A stretch of DNA of 64,000 bases from Hyphomicrobium sp. 12-62-95. Lineage in GTDB: Bacteria; Pseudomonadota; Alphaproteobacteria; Rhizobiales; Hyphomicrobiaceae. Positions 1 through 9,371 of the stretch are shown piece after piece. The stretch covers positions 1 through 64,000 of the forward strand of contig NCCZ01000006.1 of NCBI GenBank assembly GCA_002279935.1. Direction: 5' to 3'. Positions within the stretch are counted from its first letter, which is position 1. Every line of letters starts with the position of its first letter. The position numbers and the translations under genes are program-made. Under the pieces are notes generated by a model. It was given only the letters and a program-made list of their open reading frames with translations, was not told the origin of the DNA and did no database searches.

Positions 1-905
1 GCCGCGCTGAAACCGACGCAATAGCGTCGGCCGCCCCTCCGCCAAACGTCAAGCCGAAACCGACACCGACAGATCAGGTCGTTCCTGGGGCGCTTACGGT
101 AGGTCAGCGCCCAGCAATCCCTCCAACCGGCTTGAATGGGGCCTGAGGCGGCGACGTCGATGCCGTGGACGATCTTGCATAAGCCTGGAATGAGGGCGCG
201 AACAGCGGCGCTGACATCGAGTGGCCGGATCAAATTTGCGTCCTTCAATCCTGACTTCTCGCCCAGCATAACGGCGATGTCTCGCAGTGATCGGCGGGGT
301 CTTCCGATGATCAAATATTGAGGGTCCTGACCGGGATCGTAACTGGGTGGAAGTAGGTGGCGCGTGCGCGTCTCCCACTCGCCGTGTACCGCGTGGACAA
401 CCTCCGCCGGGCGCAACCGCTCTGGCGAGGTACCTCCGTAACGCAGGATGGACGCCATGAGGGCCGGCCACGCTGCGATCGCGGCGACCAGCCATTTCAC
501 TTGTTCGAGCCGAATCTGCTTCCTCAGGCCGCGCACGCGACCCTGTCGTCCCAACATCGCCCGGACGGCGAATGCAACGGCGTTTGCTTCCTTTTTCGAC
601 GGATGCAGGGCGGCGAGGCCGGCACAATTCGTTTCGTGCGAGGCGTGCACCAACTGCCTAGCCATGCCCAGCGTTCGACTCTGATTTTGATAGGCATAGG
701 CGGCGAGTTCGTGGCGCCAGATGATGTCGGTAACGTGGGCCGTTGCCTGCCTCACCGTCGCAGTGACGGAGGCTTCGAGTTCTTCCTCGACATAGGTCAA
801 GACGCGTGTTCCGCTTGGCTGCGCCTTGGACATGACAACTGTCCACGCATTTGCTTCCCCGCGCGCGAGCGTTAGCCACCAACTCTGGTTTTTTGCGCCG
901 CTCAT
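1..905 (-). CDS. Unrecognised protein of the polysaccharide locus, 3' end cut by window edge
   Basis: Translating the minus strand from an ATG at 905 gives 301 codons with no stop up to base 1, so this is a gene whose 3' end lies outside the window. It begins [10 protein letters not shown]. The ATG overlaps the TGA of the upstream pyruvyl transferase gene (ATGA, 902-905), which indicates translational coupling in the same operon. I see no signal peptide and no clear membrane segment, and I do not recognise a family. The central part has long amphipathic stretches, and the visible end is arginine and cysteine rich (DLICRCRFRLDVWRRGGRR). Its place at the end of a glycan operon suggests a polysaccharide-related role, which is inference only. 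The open frame itself is secure because an unbroken run of this length at this GC content with matching overlap is unlikely by chance. Confidence 0.75.
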   Translation of the reverse strand, partial: MSGAKNQSWWLTLARGEANAWTVVMSKAQPSGTRVLTYVEEELEASVTATVRQATAHVTDIIWRHELAAYAYQNQSRTLGMARQLVHASHETNCAGLAALHPSKKEANAVAFAVRAMLGRQGRVRGLRKQIRLEQVKWLVAAIAAWPALMASILRYGGTSPERLRPAEVVHAVHGEWETRTRHLLPPSYDPGQDPQYLIIGRPRRSLRDIAVMLGEKSGLKDANLIRPLDVSAAVRALIPGLCKIVHGIDVAASGPIQAGWRDCWALTYRKRPRNDLICRCRFRLDVWRRGGRRYCVGFSA

Positions 906-1969
906 CGCCGTTGTTTTGAGATTTCCTTTACCGTCCCAAACAGTGTCTCGATCTGGCGGCGGCCTCTTGCGAGATACGCCTTTAGATTTTGTACTTCTGT
1001 TTCGGACCACTGTGTGGAGTGTTTGATCGCCTCAGCATCGATATCTTCCGGTTGGGATATGCGAACTTCGTCCAAGCCAGCGTCGCGAAGGGTTGCTTCT
1101 ATCTTGTGGGTATTGGAGGCAACGGCGAGGACGGGCGTCTGCGTCGCTAGCGCAACAATCACGGCGTGAAACCGACCGGTGATGAGCAGGCGGCAGCTGG
1201 AGACCTTGTTGACGAATTCATCCGCGCTGCTTGTCTGGCTCCTCCGCTCACTGATGGCAGCTGTCGCCGCCCGTAGAGTTTGACTGGGACTGAAGCTCGC
1301 CAACCCGCCGAATTTACGGACTGCGCGAGCACACTCGCGTGGGCCCCTGCGGCCGTACAGAATGCTGATGTGACGCCCGCCGAAACGGTGGCGCAATGAC
1401 TCGAGGTCCGCGGAAACACCAGGAAGGACGCTGTCGGTTACGCCAATTCCAGAGCGCGGTTGCGGTTCGGTCGGTGCTGAATACAGTGCCAGGTCGGGGG
1501 CTTGCAATGGGGAGTAGCCATGCGCGACAAGTTCCCGATAGCTGGCGCCCTCCCGTACGGCGACGAGCGAGAAAGCCTGTAGGAGCTTTGCCGACTGCGC
1601 TGAGTTCTTCTCCCAGGTCATGTTGATCAGGGCTGACGGAATACCTCTCTCTTTGGCCCATGCTCCAGCTTCCAAGAGCAGACGGCCCGCCGGGCGGTCG
1701 TGATGAATGGTGCCCTCAGCATTGATGAGGATCAGATCCGCTGTTTCCATCACTTTCAGCAGCTTTTGGTGGGAGCGCCAGTCGTGGTGGACAGGTGAGC
1801 GACCGATGATCTGGATGCCGTTGGCGGCCGCAAGCCTGTCGATTGTGCGGCCAACCAACGTGCAGCCATGGTGACGGTCGTGGACCGTGTCGTTGAGGAG
1901 AACGGCGGTGGTCTCATGGCCAAGCCCGCCGATCGTAACATCCCACTTCGCACGCGTGTTAGGCGCCAT
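902..1969 (-). CDS. Polysaccharide pyruvyl transferase family protein
   Basis: A 355-residue protein resembling the CsaB/WcaK polysaccharide pyruvyl transferase family (PF04230), which adds ketal pyruvate from phosphoenolpyruvate to sugars, or in some members acts as a glycosyltransferase. Seen: an early glycine-rich segment ([14 protein letters not shown]), a central stretch typical of the family ([15 protein letters not shown]), and a C-terminal [19 protein letters not shown] block like the conserved late GxRxH motif of the family. The open frame continues upstream to 2149, but the first 60 residues are arginine/serine rich and lie inside the epimerase gene, so I take the ATG at 1969, which overlaps the epimerase stop by 11 bases. 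The product would act in the cytoplasm on lipid-linked repeat units and place an acidic pyruvate ketal. The exact acceptor cannot be told. Confidence 0.8.
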   Translation of the reverse strand: MAPNTRAKWDVTIGGLGHETTAVLLNDTVHDRHHGCTLVGRTIDRLAAANGIQIIGRSPVHHDWRSHQKLLKVMETADLILINAEGTIHHDRPAGRLLLEAGAWAKERGIPSALINMTWEKNSAQSAKLLQAFSLVAVREGASYRELVAHGYSPLQAPDLALYSAPTEPQPRSGIGVTDSVLPGVSADLESLRHRFGGRHISILYGRRGPRECARAVRKFGGLASFSPSQTLRAATAAISERRSQTSSADEFVNKVSSCRLLITGRFHAVIVALATQTPVLAVASNTHKIEATLRDAGLDEVRISQPEDIDAEAIKHSTQWSETEVQNLKAYLARGRRQIETLFGTVKEISKQRR

Positions 1970-2987
1970 AATAGCTGCGGTACCAGTTGACGAAGTTGCG
2001 GACGCCTTCGCGGACGGGGGTTGCTGGCTTGTAGCCAACGGCTGCAACGAGTTCGGAGACGTCAGCGTATGTGTCGGGCACGTCGCCCGGCTGAAGCGGC
2101 AACAGTTCCTTGATCGCCTTCTTGCCGACCGCCTCTTCGACGGCTTCAATGTATTCGTTGAGTTTCACCGGCGAATTGTTGCCGATGTTGAAGACGCGGA
2201 ATGGCGCGTTGGATGTGGCCGGATCGGGTCTGTCGCTGGACCAATCGGGATTGGGCTCAGCAATCTGGTCGGACGAGCGGATGACGCCTTCGGCGATGTC
2301 CTCGACGTAGGTGAAGTCGCGCGTGTGGTTGCCGTGGTTGAAGACTTTGATCGGCTCGCCGGCCAGAATATTTTTAGTGAACAGGAAAAGCGCCATGTCG
2401 GGGCGGCCCCAGGGACCGTAGACGGTGAAAAAGCGCAGACCCGTGGTCGGCAGTCGAAAGAGGTGGCTGTAGGCGTGGGCCATGAGTTCGTTGGCGCGCT
2501 TGGTGGCGGCATAGAATTGCAGGGGATGATCGACACCCACATGCTCGGAGAAGGGCATCTTGGTGTTGGCGCCGTAAACGCTCGATGTTGATGCATATGT
2601 CAGATGCGGTGTCGAAGCGTAGCGGCAGGCTTCGATGATATTGAGAAAGCCGGTGATATTGGATTCCACATAGTCGTGGGGTTGCTCAAGGCTGTGACGG
2701 ACGCCGGCTTGAGCTGCGAGATGGATGACGCGATCGAAGGCATGCTCGGCAAATGTTCGGTCGACTGCAACTTTGTCGGCCAAATTCGTACGGACAAACC
2801 GGAAGGCGCCTTTTGCGTTTGATCCGCGCGCTGCTTCGTCCAGCAGCGTCAGGCGGCGCTCTTTGAGTTGTGGATCGTAGTAGGCGTTGACGACATCAAA
2901 GCCGACAACCTCATCGCCCCGCGCGATGAGGCGCTTGGCGACGTGATAGCCGATGAATCCGGCGGTGCCGGTGACGAGAATTTTCAT
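1959..2987 (-). CDS. NAD-dependent epimerase, UDP-glucuronate 4-epimerase type
   Basis: A 342-residue extended short-chain dehydrogenase/reductase. It opens with the NAD-binding TGTAGFIG motif (residues 6-13), has the catalytic YxxxK (Tyr159, Lys163) and the upstream STSSVYG segment. Length and sequence (for example [13 protein letters not shown] near residue 34 and [15 protein letters not shown]) match the CapI/LpsL/WbnF group that interconverts UDP-glucuronate and UDP-galacturonate. It starts 2 bases after the stop of the UDP-sugar dehydrogenase gene at 2990, so the two are an operon pair giving uronic acid precursors in the cytoplasm. With the pyruvyl transferase this predicts an acidic polysaccharide. 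The family call is firm; the precise substrate (glucuronate versus N-acetylated uronate) is inferred. Confidence 0.9.
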   Translation of the reverse strand: MKILVTGTAGFIGYHVAKRLIARGDEVVGFDVVNAYYDPQLKERRLTLLDEAARGSNAKGAFRFVRTNLADKVAVDRTFAEHAFDRVIHLAAQAGVRHSLEQPHDYVESNITGFLNIIEACRYASTPHLTYASTSSVYGANTKMPFSEHVGVDHPLQFYAATKRANELMAHAYSHLFRLPTTGLRFFTVYGPWGRPDMALFLFTKNILAGEPIKVFNHGNHTRDFTYVEDIAEGVIRSSDQIAEPNPDWSSDRPDPATSNAPFRVFNIGNNSPVKLNEYIEAVEEAVGKKAIKELLPLQPGDVPDTYADVSELVAAVGYKPATPVREGVRNFVNWYRSYYGA

Positions 2988-2989
2988 GT

Positions 2990-4267
2990 TTAGAGCCGGC
3001 CGTCGCTTTCGGTTTTGGGAAAGATACCTTTGACGTCGAAGAGCACGGCGCCCGGCCGGCCGTAGGCGCGGAGTTTTTCGACACCTTGGGCGGCGAATTC
3101 GCGGTGGCCGACGGCCAGAATGACGGCGTCGTAGCGGCCGGCTGGCGGTTCGGTTTTTTCCGCTTCGATACCGAACTCGTGGCGGGCTTCTTCAATATCG
3201 ATCCAGGGATCGTAGACCTCGATCGTTGCGTTATATTCGTGTAGCGTTTCTATGATGTCGACGACTTTTGAGTTGCGCAGGTCGGGGCAGTTTTCCTTGA
3301 AGGTGAGCCCGAGAACCAAAATGCGGCTGCCGACGACGGGGAAGCCGCGGCGCATCATCAAGCGCACGACCCGCTCAGCGACGTGCGAACCCATGCCATC
3401 GTTGATCCGGCGGCCGGCCAGGATCACTTCGGGATGGTAGCCAATCTCCTGGGCGCGATGCGTCAGATAGTAGGGGTCGACGCCGATGCAGTGCCCGCCC
3501 ACGAGCCCAGGCGTAAACGGCAGGAAGTTCCATTTGGTCCCGGCGGCGGCAAGGACTTCTTTGGTGTCGAGACCGAGCTTGTGGAAGATGATGGCCAGTT
3601 CATTCATGAGCGCAATGTTGAGGTCGCGCTGCGTGTTCTCAATAACCTTTGCAGCTTCGGCCACTTCGATGGATGCCGCTTTGTGGGTCCCCGCCGTGAT
3701 GATCTGCGCGTAGAGAGCATCGATCGCGGTTGCGGCATCGGGCGTTGATCCGCTGGTGACTTTCTTGATTGTCGGGAGGCGATGCTCCTTATCGCCCGGA
3801 TTGATCCGTTCGGGGCTGTATCCGGCGAAGAAGTCCTCGTTGTATTTCAGTCCGGAGAGACGTTCGACGATGGGCACGCAGACATCCCGTGTACAGCCGG
3901 GATAGACGGTCGACTCGAAGATCGCGACACCACCCTTGCGGATGACCTGACCGACCGTGGCGGACGCCTTCTCCAGCAGGCTGAGATCGGGCCGATTTGC
4001 GGCGTCGATGGGGGTGGGAACCGCCACGATGAACACACCGCACTCGCGCACATCTTCGATGTCACTCGTGAAGGTAAGATGGCGGGCGGATCGCAATTCG
4101 TCGGGCTCGACCTCGCGTGTTGTGTCAACGCCTGCGCGCAGGGCCGAGACGCGCTCACGGCTAATGTCGAAGCCCATCACCGGCCGGACTTTGCCAAACT
4201 CCACAGCGAGGGGCAGACCAACATAGCCTAAACCGATAACGGCAATTTTTTCGTTGTCGAGGTTCAT
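2990..4267 (-). CDS. UDP-sugar 6-dehydrogenase, TviB/WbpA type
   Basis: A 425-residue NAD-dependent nucleotide-sugar dehydrogenase that oxidises C6 of a UDP-hexose or UDP-N-acetylhexosamine to the uronate. The N-terminal Rossmann motif [10 protein letters not shown] is at residues 12-21. The central domain follows, and the catalytic cysteine is Cys260 in [12 protein letters not shown]. The sequence is closest in feel to the TviB/VipA/WbpO branch (UDP-N-acetyl sugar dehydrogenases) rather than classical UDP-glucose dehydrogenase, judging by [10 protein letters not shown] and the [10 protein letters not shown] block. Its ATG overlaps the stop of the upstream glycosyltransferase gene (ATGA at 4264-4267) and it is followed after 2 bases by the epimerase gene, so it sits centrally in the minus-strand operon. 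Confidence 0.9.
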   Translation of the reverse strand: MNLDNEKIAVIGLGYVGLPLAVEFGKVRPVMGFDISRERVSALRAGVDTTREVEPDELRSARHLTFTSDIEDVRECGVFIVAVPTPIDAANRPDLSLLEKASATVGQVIRKGGVAIFESTVYPGCTRDVCVPIVERLSGLKYNEDFFAGYSPERINPGDKEHRLPTIKKVTSGSTPDAATAIDALYAQIITAGTHKAASIEVAEAAKVIENTQRDLNIALMNELAIIFHKLGLDTKEVLAAAGTKWNFLPFTPGLVGGHCIGVDPYYLTHRAQEIGYHPEVILAGRRINDGMGSHVAERVVRLMMRRGFPVVGSRILVLGLTFKENCPDLRNSKVVDIIETLHEYNATIEVYDPWIDIEEARHEFGIEAEKTEPPAGRYDAVILAVGHREFAAQGVEKLRAYGRPGAVLFDVKGIFPKTESDGRL

Positions 4268-5472
4268 GCGTTTATCGCCGTGCCTTTCGATTCCGCCCGC
4301 AAGGCCGTTACGATTTCGACGTAGCGATCGATGACGATGCGCTCATCGAATTCCGTCTCGACTTTCGCGCGGCTCCGTTTGCCCAGCGCAGTGACGCGCT
4401 CGGAGGGTAGCAGTGCGAAGGTCTCGATTTGCTGGGCGAGATCGGCCGCGTTGCGCACTTGCGCGAGATAGCCATTTTCACCGTGGACAACAACATTGTT
4501 GCAGCCTGGAACATCTGTTGCGATCAGCGGTTTGCCCATGGCCGCGGCTTCAAGAAGCGTCCGAGCGGTGCCCTCCCGATACGACGGTAGGACGATGCAA
4601 TCGGCCCTCTCGATAAAGGGGCGGACATCGTCTGTGGAGCCTAGGTAGTCGATCGTCCCTTCGCGGACCCAGCACTCGACGTCGGCCCGGCTGACGGCCG
4701 TTCGATTTTCCACGTCGAGAAACCCGAGAATTTGAAAGCGACAGCCGGGATAGCGCGCGCGCACTTGGCGTGCCGCCTCGACATATTCGCCGATGCCCTT
4801 ATCCCAGAGCAGGCGAGCAATCAGAAGAAAGTGGCGGGCACCCGGAGGCCGGGGTGCGGTGGGGGATGGATTGAATTGCGTGAGATCGATCCCGGAACCG
4901 GGCAGCACGGCCGTACGCGCCGGCACAACCAATTTATGTTGGGTGAACAGGCTTCGGTCGTCTTCATTCTGGAAGAAGACCATGCCTGAGCGGCGGAACG
5001 CGGTTCGGTAGAGTTGTTTGACGACGGGTGTTAGCCAGGTATTTCGTATGAAAGCGGTGCCGAGACCGGAGACGTTGTTGATTGCCGGGATGGCGAGCGC
5101 CTGGGCCGCGAGCGAGCCGTAGACGTTGGGCTTAATCGTGTAGCCAAGATAGGCGACCGGACGGAGCTGCTTGAGCGCCGCATGATAGCGGCGCATCAAG
5201 CCGAGATCGCGCAACGGATTGGCACCCTTGTTGTCCATCGCAAGAGGAACGTAGCGACATCCCATCGTCAGCAAGGTTTCGCTGTGCGTGTCGGCCGGAG
5301 CAAGCACGGCCACATCGTACCCTTCAGCCATGAGCCGCCGGATCAGACCGGACCGGAAGTTCACGATGTTCCAAGAGGCATTCGCTGACATCGCAATGCA
5401 CGGGCGCTGGCGAATTTTGCCGGCTCTGATCGACGGGGTCACGTTTCTAAAATCCGGATCACAGAAGTGCAT
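4264..5472 (-). CDS. Glycosyltransferase family 4
   Basis: A GT-B fold glycosyltransferase of about 402 residues. The N-terminal acceptor domain begins around CIAMSANASWNIVNFRSGLI, typical of the PglA/WbpT-like branch of family 4. The C-terminal donor domain has the LLIARLLWDKGIGEY strand-loop and the EX7E-like element in LPSYREGTARTLLEAAAMG, which bind the nucleotide sugar. The open frame extends to a TTG at 5514, but an ATG at 5472 still leaves the first beta strand intact and is used here; the ATG at 5391 would remove that strand. The protein would work at the inner face of the inner membrane, adding one sugar to the lipid-linked unit started by the upstream sugar transferase. Donor and linkage are unknown. 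Confidence 0.85.
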   Translation of the reverse strand: MHFCDPDFRNVTPSIRAGKIRQRPCIAMSANASWNIVNFRSGLIRRLMAEGYDVAVLAPADTHSETLLTMGCRYVPLAMDNKGANPLRDLGLMRRYHAALKQLRPVAYLGYTIKPNVYGSLAAQALAIPAINNVSGLGTAFIRNTWLTPVVKQLYRTAFRRSGMVFFQNEDDRSLFTQHKLVVPARTAVLPGSGIDLTQFNPSPTAPRPPGARHFLLIARLLWDKGIGEYVEAARQVRARYPGCRFQILGFLDVENRTAVSRADVECWVREGTIDYLGSTDDVRPFIERADCIVLPSYREGTARTLLEAAAMGKPLIATDVPGCNNVVVHGENGYLAQVRNAADLAQQIETFALLPSERVTALGKRSRAKVETEFDERIVIDRYVEIVTALRAESKGTAINA

Positions 5473-5568
5473 CCACGCTACCGCACTTCGGGTGACTCGC
5501 GTCCCCAAGTGCAACGCCGCCTATTCTACGACCGCTGCATCGGCTGCGGTCTCGTCCCGTCCTCGCGG

Positions 5569-7131
5569 TTACGACGCCAGGGACGTCCGACAGTCAACCG
5601 GCGCGGCCGCGGCCTGTACGTCATTGCGGTCAGCAGTCACGATAGAATCCACGCGGGCGGCCGGTGCACGCTGCGCGATATCGGCCCATGCCTGCCGGAC
5701 GGCATTGGGATCTTCGCGATCACCGCCCAGAACCATCAGGATGGTGCGCCAAACGATCTCCGCGTCGACCGCCAGACTCGCGTTGCGCACATACCAGACA
5801 TCAAGCGCGACCTTATCAGCGGGCGATAGCGTGCGGCCGCCCTTGACCTGCGCCCAACCGGTCAGTCCCGGCCGAACCAACAGGCGGCCGGATGCGCCCA
5901 TCGGTTGATCGACCGGCAAGAGGGGGCGCGGCCCGATGAAGGACATTTCACCGACGAGGATATTGAAAAGTTGCGGCAATTCATCGAGCCGGCACCGGCG
6001 AAGAAACGATCCTAGCCGGGAGGCCCGCTCGTTGTCCGGCAATGCCCGCCCATCCGTATCGAAAGCCGGGCGCATGGTGCGAAACTTGTAGACGCGAAAG
6101 GCGCGGCCTCCCAAACCAGGCCGCTGCTGCCAGAACAAAACTGGCCGGCCAATATCTATCGCCACAAGCAGCGCTGTGACGACGATCGCGGGCGCCAACA
6201 GAACCAATAAGATGATCGATCCGGTCACGTCCACAAAGCGCTTCATGGGCCAATATGATCGCTCAGAGAGTGCGACCCGTTCCGCGGGGCTAACCTGCAA
6301 TTGGAGCACCTTGGCGTCGTTTTCAGGATCAGCCGCGCCGCTCGTGCCGTCACCACACCCGGTCTCCAGACCCAAGCTCATGGTGAGGTAGTTCACCTCG
6401 ATATCCGAGGTCGATTCGAGATCTCGAAGCAGCCCGCGCGTTGGGGAGCTTAACGTGTTTGGAGGCAGCGTTACGACGATGCGGGTGACGGCAACACCGT
6501 GCAACCTGAGTTGCTGGATAATCGCGGGGAGTTGTTCCGTCTCACCCAAAACGGGATAGCGGTGCATGAGGCGGCCCGTGTGACTGCCTGTGCGACCTAT
6601 CAATCCCGCAATGCGGGGCTTGCCGTGCCCGAATTCGTGAGCCGCCTGGAGGTAAAGTTCTGTCAGGCGATTGAGCCCGACGATAATCGTCGATTCTGTT
6701 TCGAGAACCTGCCCGTCATCGGCAGTGAATTGTTTGGCAACGCCCCGGCGTGCCGAATAGTGGATCCGTGAGTAAACGCGGGCACCTACCATCATCACAA
6801 GGATGGTGAGAAATTGCAGAAATGGAATGGAGCGTGCCAATCCTTCAAGCCGGTTAAAGCTGAAGGTCAACAAAACCGCAGTGACCACGATCATCGCCGC
6901 GGCTGCAGCGATCATCAGATAGTCCCGCATCGTACTGAAGCGCCAAACGGTGCGATTGAGACGAAATCCGAGCACTACGGCGAAGGCGCTCAGGATGGAG
7001 GCCAGAAGATACGGAATGACGCCGATAATATTTGCAGGGACGACTTCGAAGTTGTCGCGGAGTGCCTGTGCGAACAACGTTCCAGCGACGACGAGCAGCA
7101 CATCCAAAATCAAAAACTTAAAACTCTTCAT
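5569..7131 (-). CDS. Polyprenyl-phosphate sugar-1-phosphate transferase (initiating enzyme)
   Basis: A 520-residue membrane protein that starts repeat-unit synthesis by moving sugar-1-phosphate from a UDP-sugar to undecaprenyl phosphate. Four hydrophobic segments lie in the first 120 residues. A nucleotide-binding-like middle domain follows, then a hydrophobic hairpin (GSIILLVLLAPAIVVTALLVAI). The bacterial sugar transferase catalytic domain comes last, with YKFRTMRPAFDTDGRALP, RRCRLDELPQLFNILVGEMSFIGPRP and RPGLTGWAQVKG, the hallmark blocks of PF02397. The ATG at 7131 is preceded by AAGGTGA at good spacing and is preferred over a TTG at 7134. A 108-base spacer separates it from the polymerase gene. 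A second enzyme of this class is encoded at 27673-29136. Confidence 0.9.
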   Translation of the reverse strand: MKSFKFLILDVLLVVAGTLFAQALRDNFEVVPANIIGVIPYLLASILSAFAVVLGFRLNRTVWRFSTMRDYLMIAAAAAMIVVTAVLLTFSFNRLEGLARSIPFLQFLTILVMMVGARVYSRIHYSARRGVAKQFTADDGQVLETESTIIVGLNRLTELYLQAAHEFGHGKPRIAGLIGRTGSHTGRLMHRYPVLGETEQLPAIIQQLRLHGVAVTRIVVTLPPNTLSSPTRGLLRDLESTSDIEVNYLTMSLGLETGCGDGTSGAADPENDAKVLQLQVSPAERVALSERSYWPMKRFVDVTGSIILLVLLAPAIVVTALLVAIDIGRPVLFWQQRPGLGGRAFRVYKFRTMRPAFDTDGRALPDNERASRLGSFLRRCRLDELPQLFNILVGEMSFIGPRPLLPVDQPMGASGRLLVRPGLTGWAQVKGGRTLSPADKVALDVWYVRNASLAVDAEIVWRTILMVLGGDREDPNAVRQAWADIAQRAPAARVDSIVTADRNDVQAAAAPVDCRTSLAS

Positions 7132-7197
7132 CAAATCACCTTCGTTCGCAAAACGTCAGCTCCGGCCCTCGCGCTTTCTAAGCAATGCTCCTTATCG

Positions 7198-7212
7198 TGT
7201 AGTCGTTCTACA
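7198..7212. promoter_or_regulatory. Palindrome upstream of the sugar transferase gene
   Basis: TGTAG-N5-CTACA is a perfect 5-base inverted repeat in the 108-base spacer between the polymerase and sugar transferase genes, about 70 bases upstream of the ATG at 7131. A related GTAGA-N5-TCTAC palindrome lies in the divergent region at 9552-9566. It may be an operator, but short palindromes occur by chance and I cannot name a regulator. Confidence 0.25.
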
Positions 7213-7242
7213 AGTTGGATGCTACTGCACTGTGGCAGTTGA

Positions 7243-8928
7243 CTAATCTTCCGACGGATTGGTTGTGCGTTTGCGCCACACGTCCGGCCAGCCGTCAGAG
7301 CCGCCGACGTCGGGACCTGTCTGTCTGGATTGCTGCTCTCCTCGATGCCAATCGGCCTTATCGACCGGCACGAGCGTTTGTCCTGCCGCCTTCTCCTTTG
7401 CAAGAGGCTGACCTGGCTTAATGATCGTCGGGGGGGCCCAGTTGTCCGGGACAACTGCCCCCGCAATTTGGAACGGACGAAACTTAGCGTCCTCTGCTCC
7501 CGCATCCTGAGATCCAACCTCTGCCTTTGAGACCTCGAGGGCCGGCAATTCTGAGGCGACCGAACCCAGTCCAATCGGGCGCGCGAGGATTCCGCAGCTG
7601 AGTGCGAAAATGCAAGCCAAGGAAGCGGTTCGCAGTGGATAATCGACGGCGGAGTGGGCCAATAAGAGCACTACTAACATCGCTGCCGCCACAGAGAGTT
7701 GGCGGCCGCCGGGCTGCCATTGCTCAGCGCTAGACACAACGACATCTGATATCCGCCGGACAAGCCAAAGAACCGCAAAACCTAAGACGACAAGGCCGGG
7801 GATTCCTGCCTCCATCCAAAGCTCAAGAAATTCATTATGTGCCCGGTTGACGTACACGCCCATGAGCGCAGCCGACGGTTGCTCGAAGGCCTTATAAACG
7901 GGAACAAATGTTCCAAATCCCGATCCGAACGGCATGAGGGACCAGGCGACGGGCCATGCCGTTTCAACGATCGTCGCACGTCCGTCTTGGAGGGGGTCCT
8001 CGCCGAAGCGGAGCAGGATGCGCGTGAAGGCATACTGAGAAACTGCTATGAACATCAACGCACTGACAAGGATGACCCAACGCAAAGCGCCCTGGCGAAG
8101 CTTGCGAGGATCGGGAAGTTTCGCAATCAAGACGGCACCGATCAGAGCGGCGATGGCGATCACCATTCCGGCCCGGGACCGGGACAAAACGATCAAGGCG
8201 AGACTCATAACAATCAAAATGAGCGACATCGCCGGCACGGCGAATGCCGAAGCACTGCGAGCCAACTTCCCACGTGCAATCGCTTCGCGCCAACGGTCGA
8301 TCATCACAGCAGCAGCGATGAGGAGGGCGCAGTACAGCAGGGCAGCAAAATGATTGCGGTTTCGAAAAAAGCCTGTGGGATCAGAGGATAGTGGCTTTTC
8401 CGCTTGGGTTGCGTAGCCGGACAATGCGGCGACCTGCCAAAGCCCCGTGGCGCACGAGATAACTACAAGCCCAAGTACGATTTTTAGAAGCTGGGTCTTC
8501 TGGTTGTCGCTCAGGTGGAGCACTGCGAAAAACACCGCAGCGGGCGGTAAGAACGACAGCAGCGCTATCCACGTGTCATGAGGCGACACACTGAGTGGCC
8601 GCCATCCGGGCGACTTGCCGATCTGCTCATAGACGGACGCCGTCACGCCGGAGAGAGGTAGCCGCATCCAGATCGTTTGCGGTAGGGGCACGAGGTGTAG
8701 GACAAACAGGAGTAACAGCGCGGCCGCCCAGCCCAGTATCCAACCATGCGCCTCGCGGTCGCGCAACGTGAGCGCGACTGCACCTAGAAGCGTGGGGATT
8801 GCGATGAGTTGGACAACTGCATCACCGAAATATCCAGCACGCGTGCCACCGCCTAACACCATGGCTGCGACCAACGTGGCGGTAGTTAACCAAAAAAGGG
8901 GGCGGTATTGCTCTGCAGCACGGTTCAC
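7243..8928 (-). CDS. O-antigen polymerase/ligase family protein (Wzy/WaaL type)
   Basis: A 561-residue polytopic inner-membrane protein. About ten or more hydrophobic segments are followed by a hydrophilic tail of roughly 110 residues. The signature of the O-antigen ligase/polymerase superfamily (PF04932) is the central block with GFFRNRNHFAALLYCALL, then SRSRAGMVIAIAALIGAVLIA, and the large periplasmic loop with NRAHNEFLELWMEAGIPGL. In this gene context, with an initiating transferase, Wza and Wzc partners, a Wzy-type polymerase joining flipped repeat units in the periplasm is more likely than an LPS ligase. The start is a GTG at 8928. The tail, rich in proline, glutamine and glycine, is unusual and shows no recognisable domain. 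Confidence 0.85.
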   Translation of the reverse strand: MNRAAEQYRPLFWLTTATLVAAMVLGGGTRAGYFGDAVVQLIAIPTLLGAVALTLRDREAHGWILGWAAALLLLFVLHLVPLPQTIWMRLPLSGVTASVYEQIGKSPGWRPLSVSPHDTWIALLSFLPPAAVFFAVLHLSDNQKTQLLKIVLGLVVISCATGLWQVAALSGYATQAEKPLSSDPTGFFRNRNHFAALLYCALLIAAAVMIDRWREAIARGKLARSASAFAVPAMSLILIVMSLALIVLSRSRAGMVIAIAALIGAVLIAKLPDPRKLRQGALRWVILVSALMFIAVSQYAFTRILLRFGEDPLQDGRATIVETAWPVAWSLMPFGSGFGTFVPVYKAFEQPSAALMGVYVNRAHNEFLELWMEAGIPGLVVLGFAVLWLVRRISDVVVSSAEQWQPGGRQLSVAAAMLVVLLLAHSAVDYPLRTASLACIFALSCGILARPIGLGSVASELPALEVSKAEVGSQDAGAEDAKFRPFQIAGAVVPDNWAPPTIIKPGQPLAKEKAAGQTLVPVDKADWHRGEQQSRQTGPDVGGSDGWPDVWRKRTTNPSED

Positions 8929-8975
8929 ACGACGCGAGCTCCAGCTGCCTCAACGGCAGATTGCGGTGCTCGTAT

Positions 8976-9371
8976 TTAGCAGCCGCTGGCGCATTTGTCG
9001 TCGCCGCCGCTCAGGGCAATCGCCGCAGCCACGCCGCCCGCGACCGCCACACCGCCAATGACGAGCGTGTAATCAATCCCCGGAGAAACCGGAGCGTCTG
9101 CCAAGCAGGGAGGAACTTCAGATACGATACCCACCGCGCCGACATCGACAGCCTGCTGGCAGCCGTTTTCATAGGTGATTGTTGCGTTACCACCGGCCAT
9201 TGCCATCACGACATCACCGGATTTTGCTTCTGTCGGCCCCGAAATCTGCTGATAGCCTTGGCCGCGATCGATAAAAACCTGTCCGCTCGGCGTAACGGTG
9301 GCTGCAAACGAAGGCACACTCACGATCATAAAAAAAAGCGCGATGTTGAAATTGCGGAACCGAAATAACAT
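8976..9371 (-). CDS. Small secreted protein with C-terminal hydrophobic glycine-rich segment
   Basis: A 131-residue protein of unknown function. An N-terminal signal peptide (hydrophobic core IALFFMIVSVPSFA, cleavage likely after SFA) is followed by a short beta-rich region. That region (VTPSGQVFIDRGQGYQQ then KSGDVVMAMAGGNATITYENG) loosely recalls FecR-like periplasmic domains. Two cysteines flank it (in NGCQQ and VPPCL). A hydrophobic stretch follows (YTLVIGGVAVAGGVAAAIALSGG), and the end is DDKCASGC. The ATG at 9371 has a strong GGAGGAG ribosome site. It is the first gene of the minus-strand operon, 47 bases upstream of the polymerase gene. A role in assembly or export of the polysaccharide is inferred only from position. 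Confidence 0.7.
   Translation of the reverse strand: MLFRFRNFNIALFFMIVSVPSFAATVTPSGQVFIDRGQGYQQISGPTEAKSGDVVMAMAGGNATITYENGCQQAVDVGAVGIVSEVPPCLADAPVSPGIDYTLVIGGVAVAGGVAAAIALSGGDDKCASGC

Noticed and set aside
94..627. 177-codon minus-strand frame at the left edge
   Set aside because: Arg/Pro-rich shadow of the stop-free frame 1-905, which has the operon-like ATGA overlap and normal composition.
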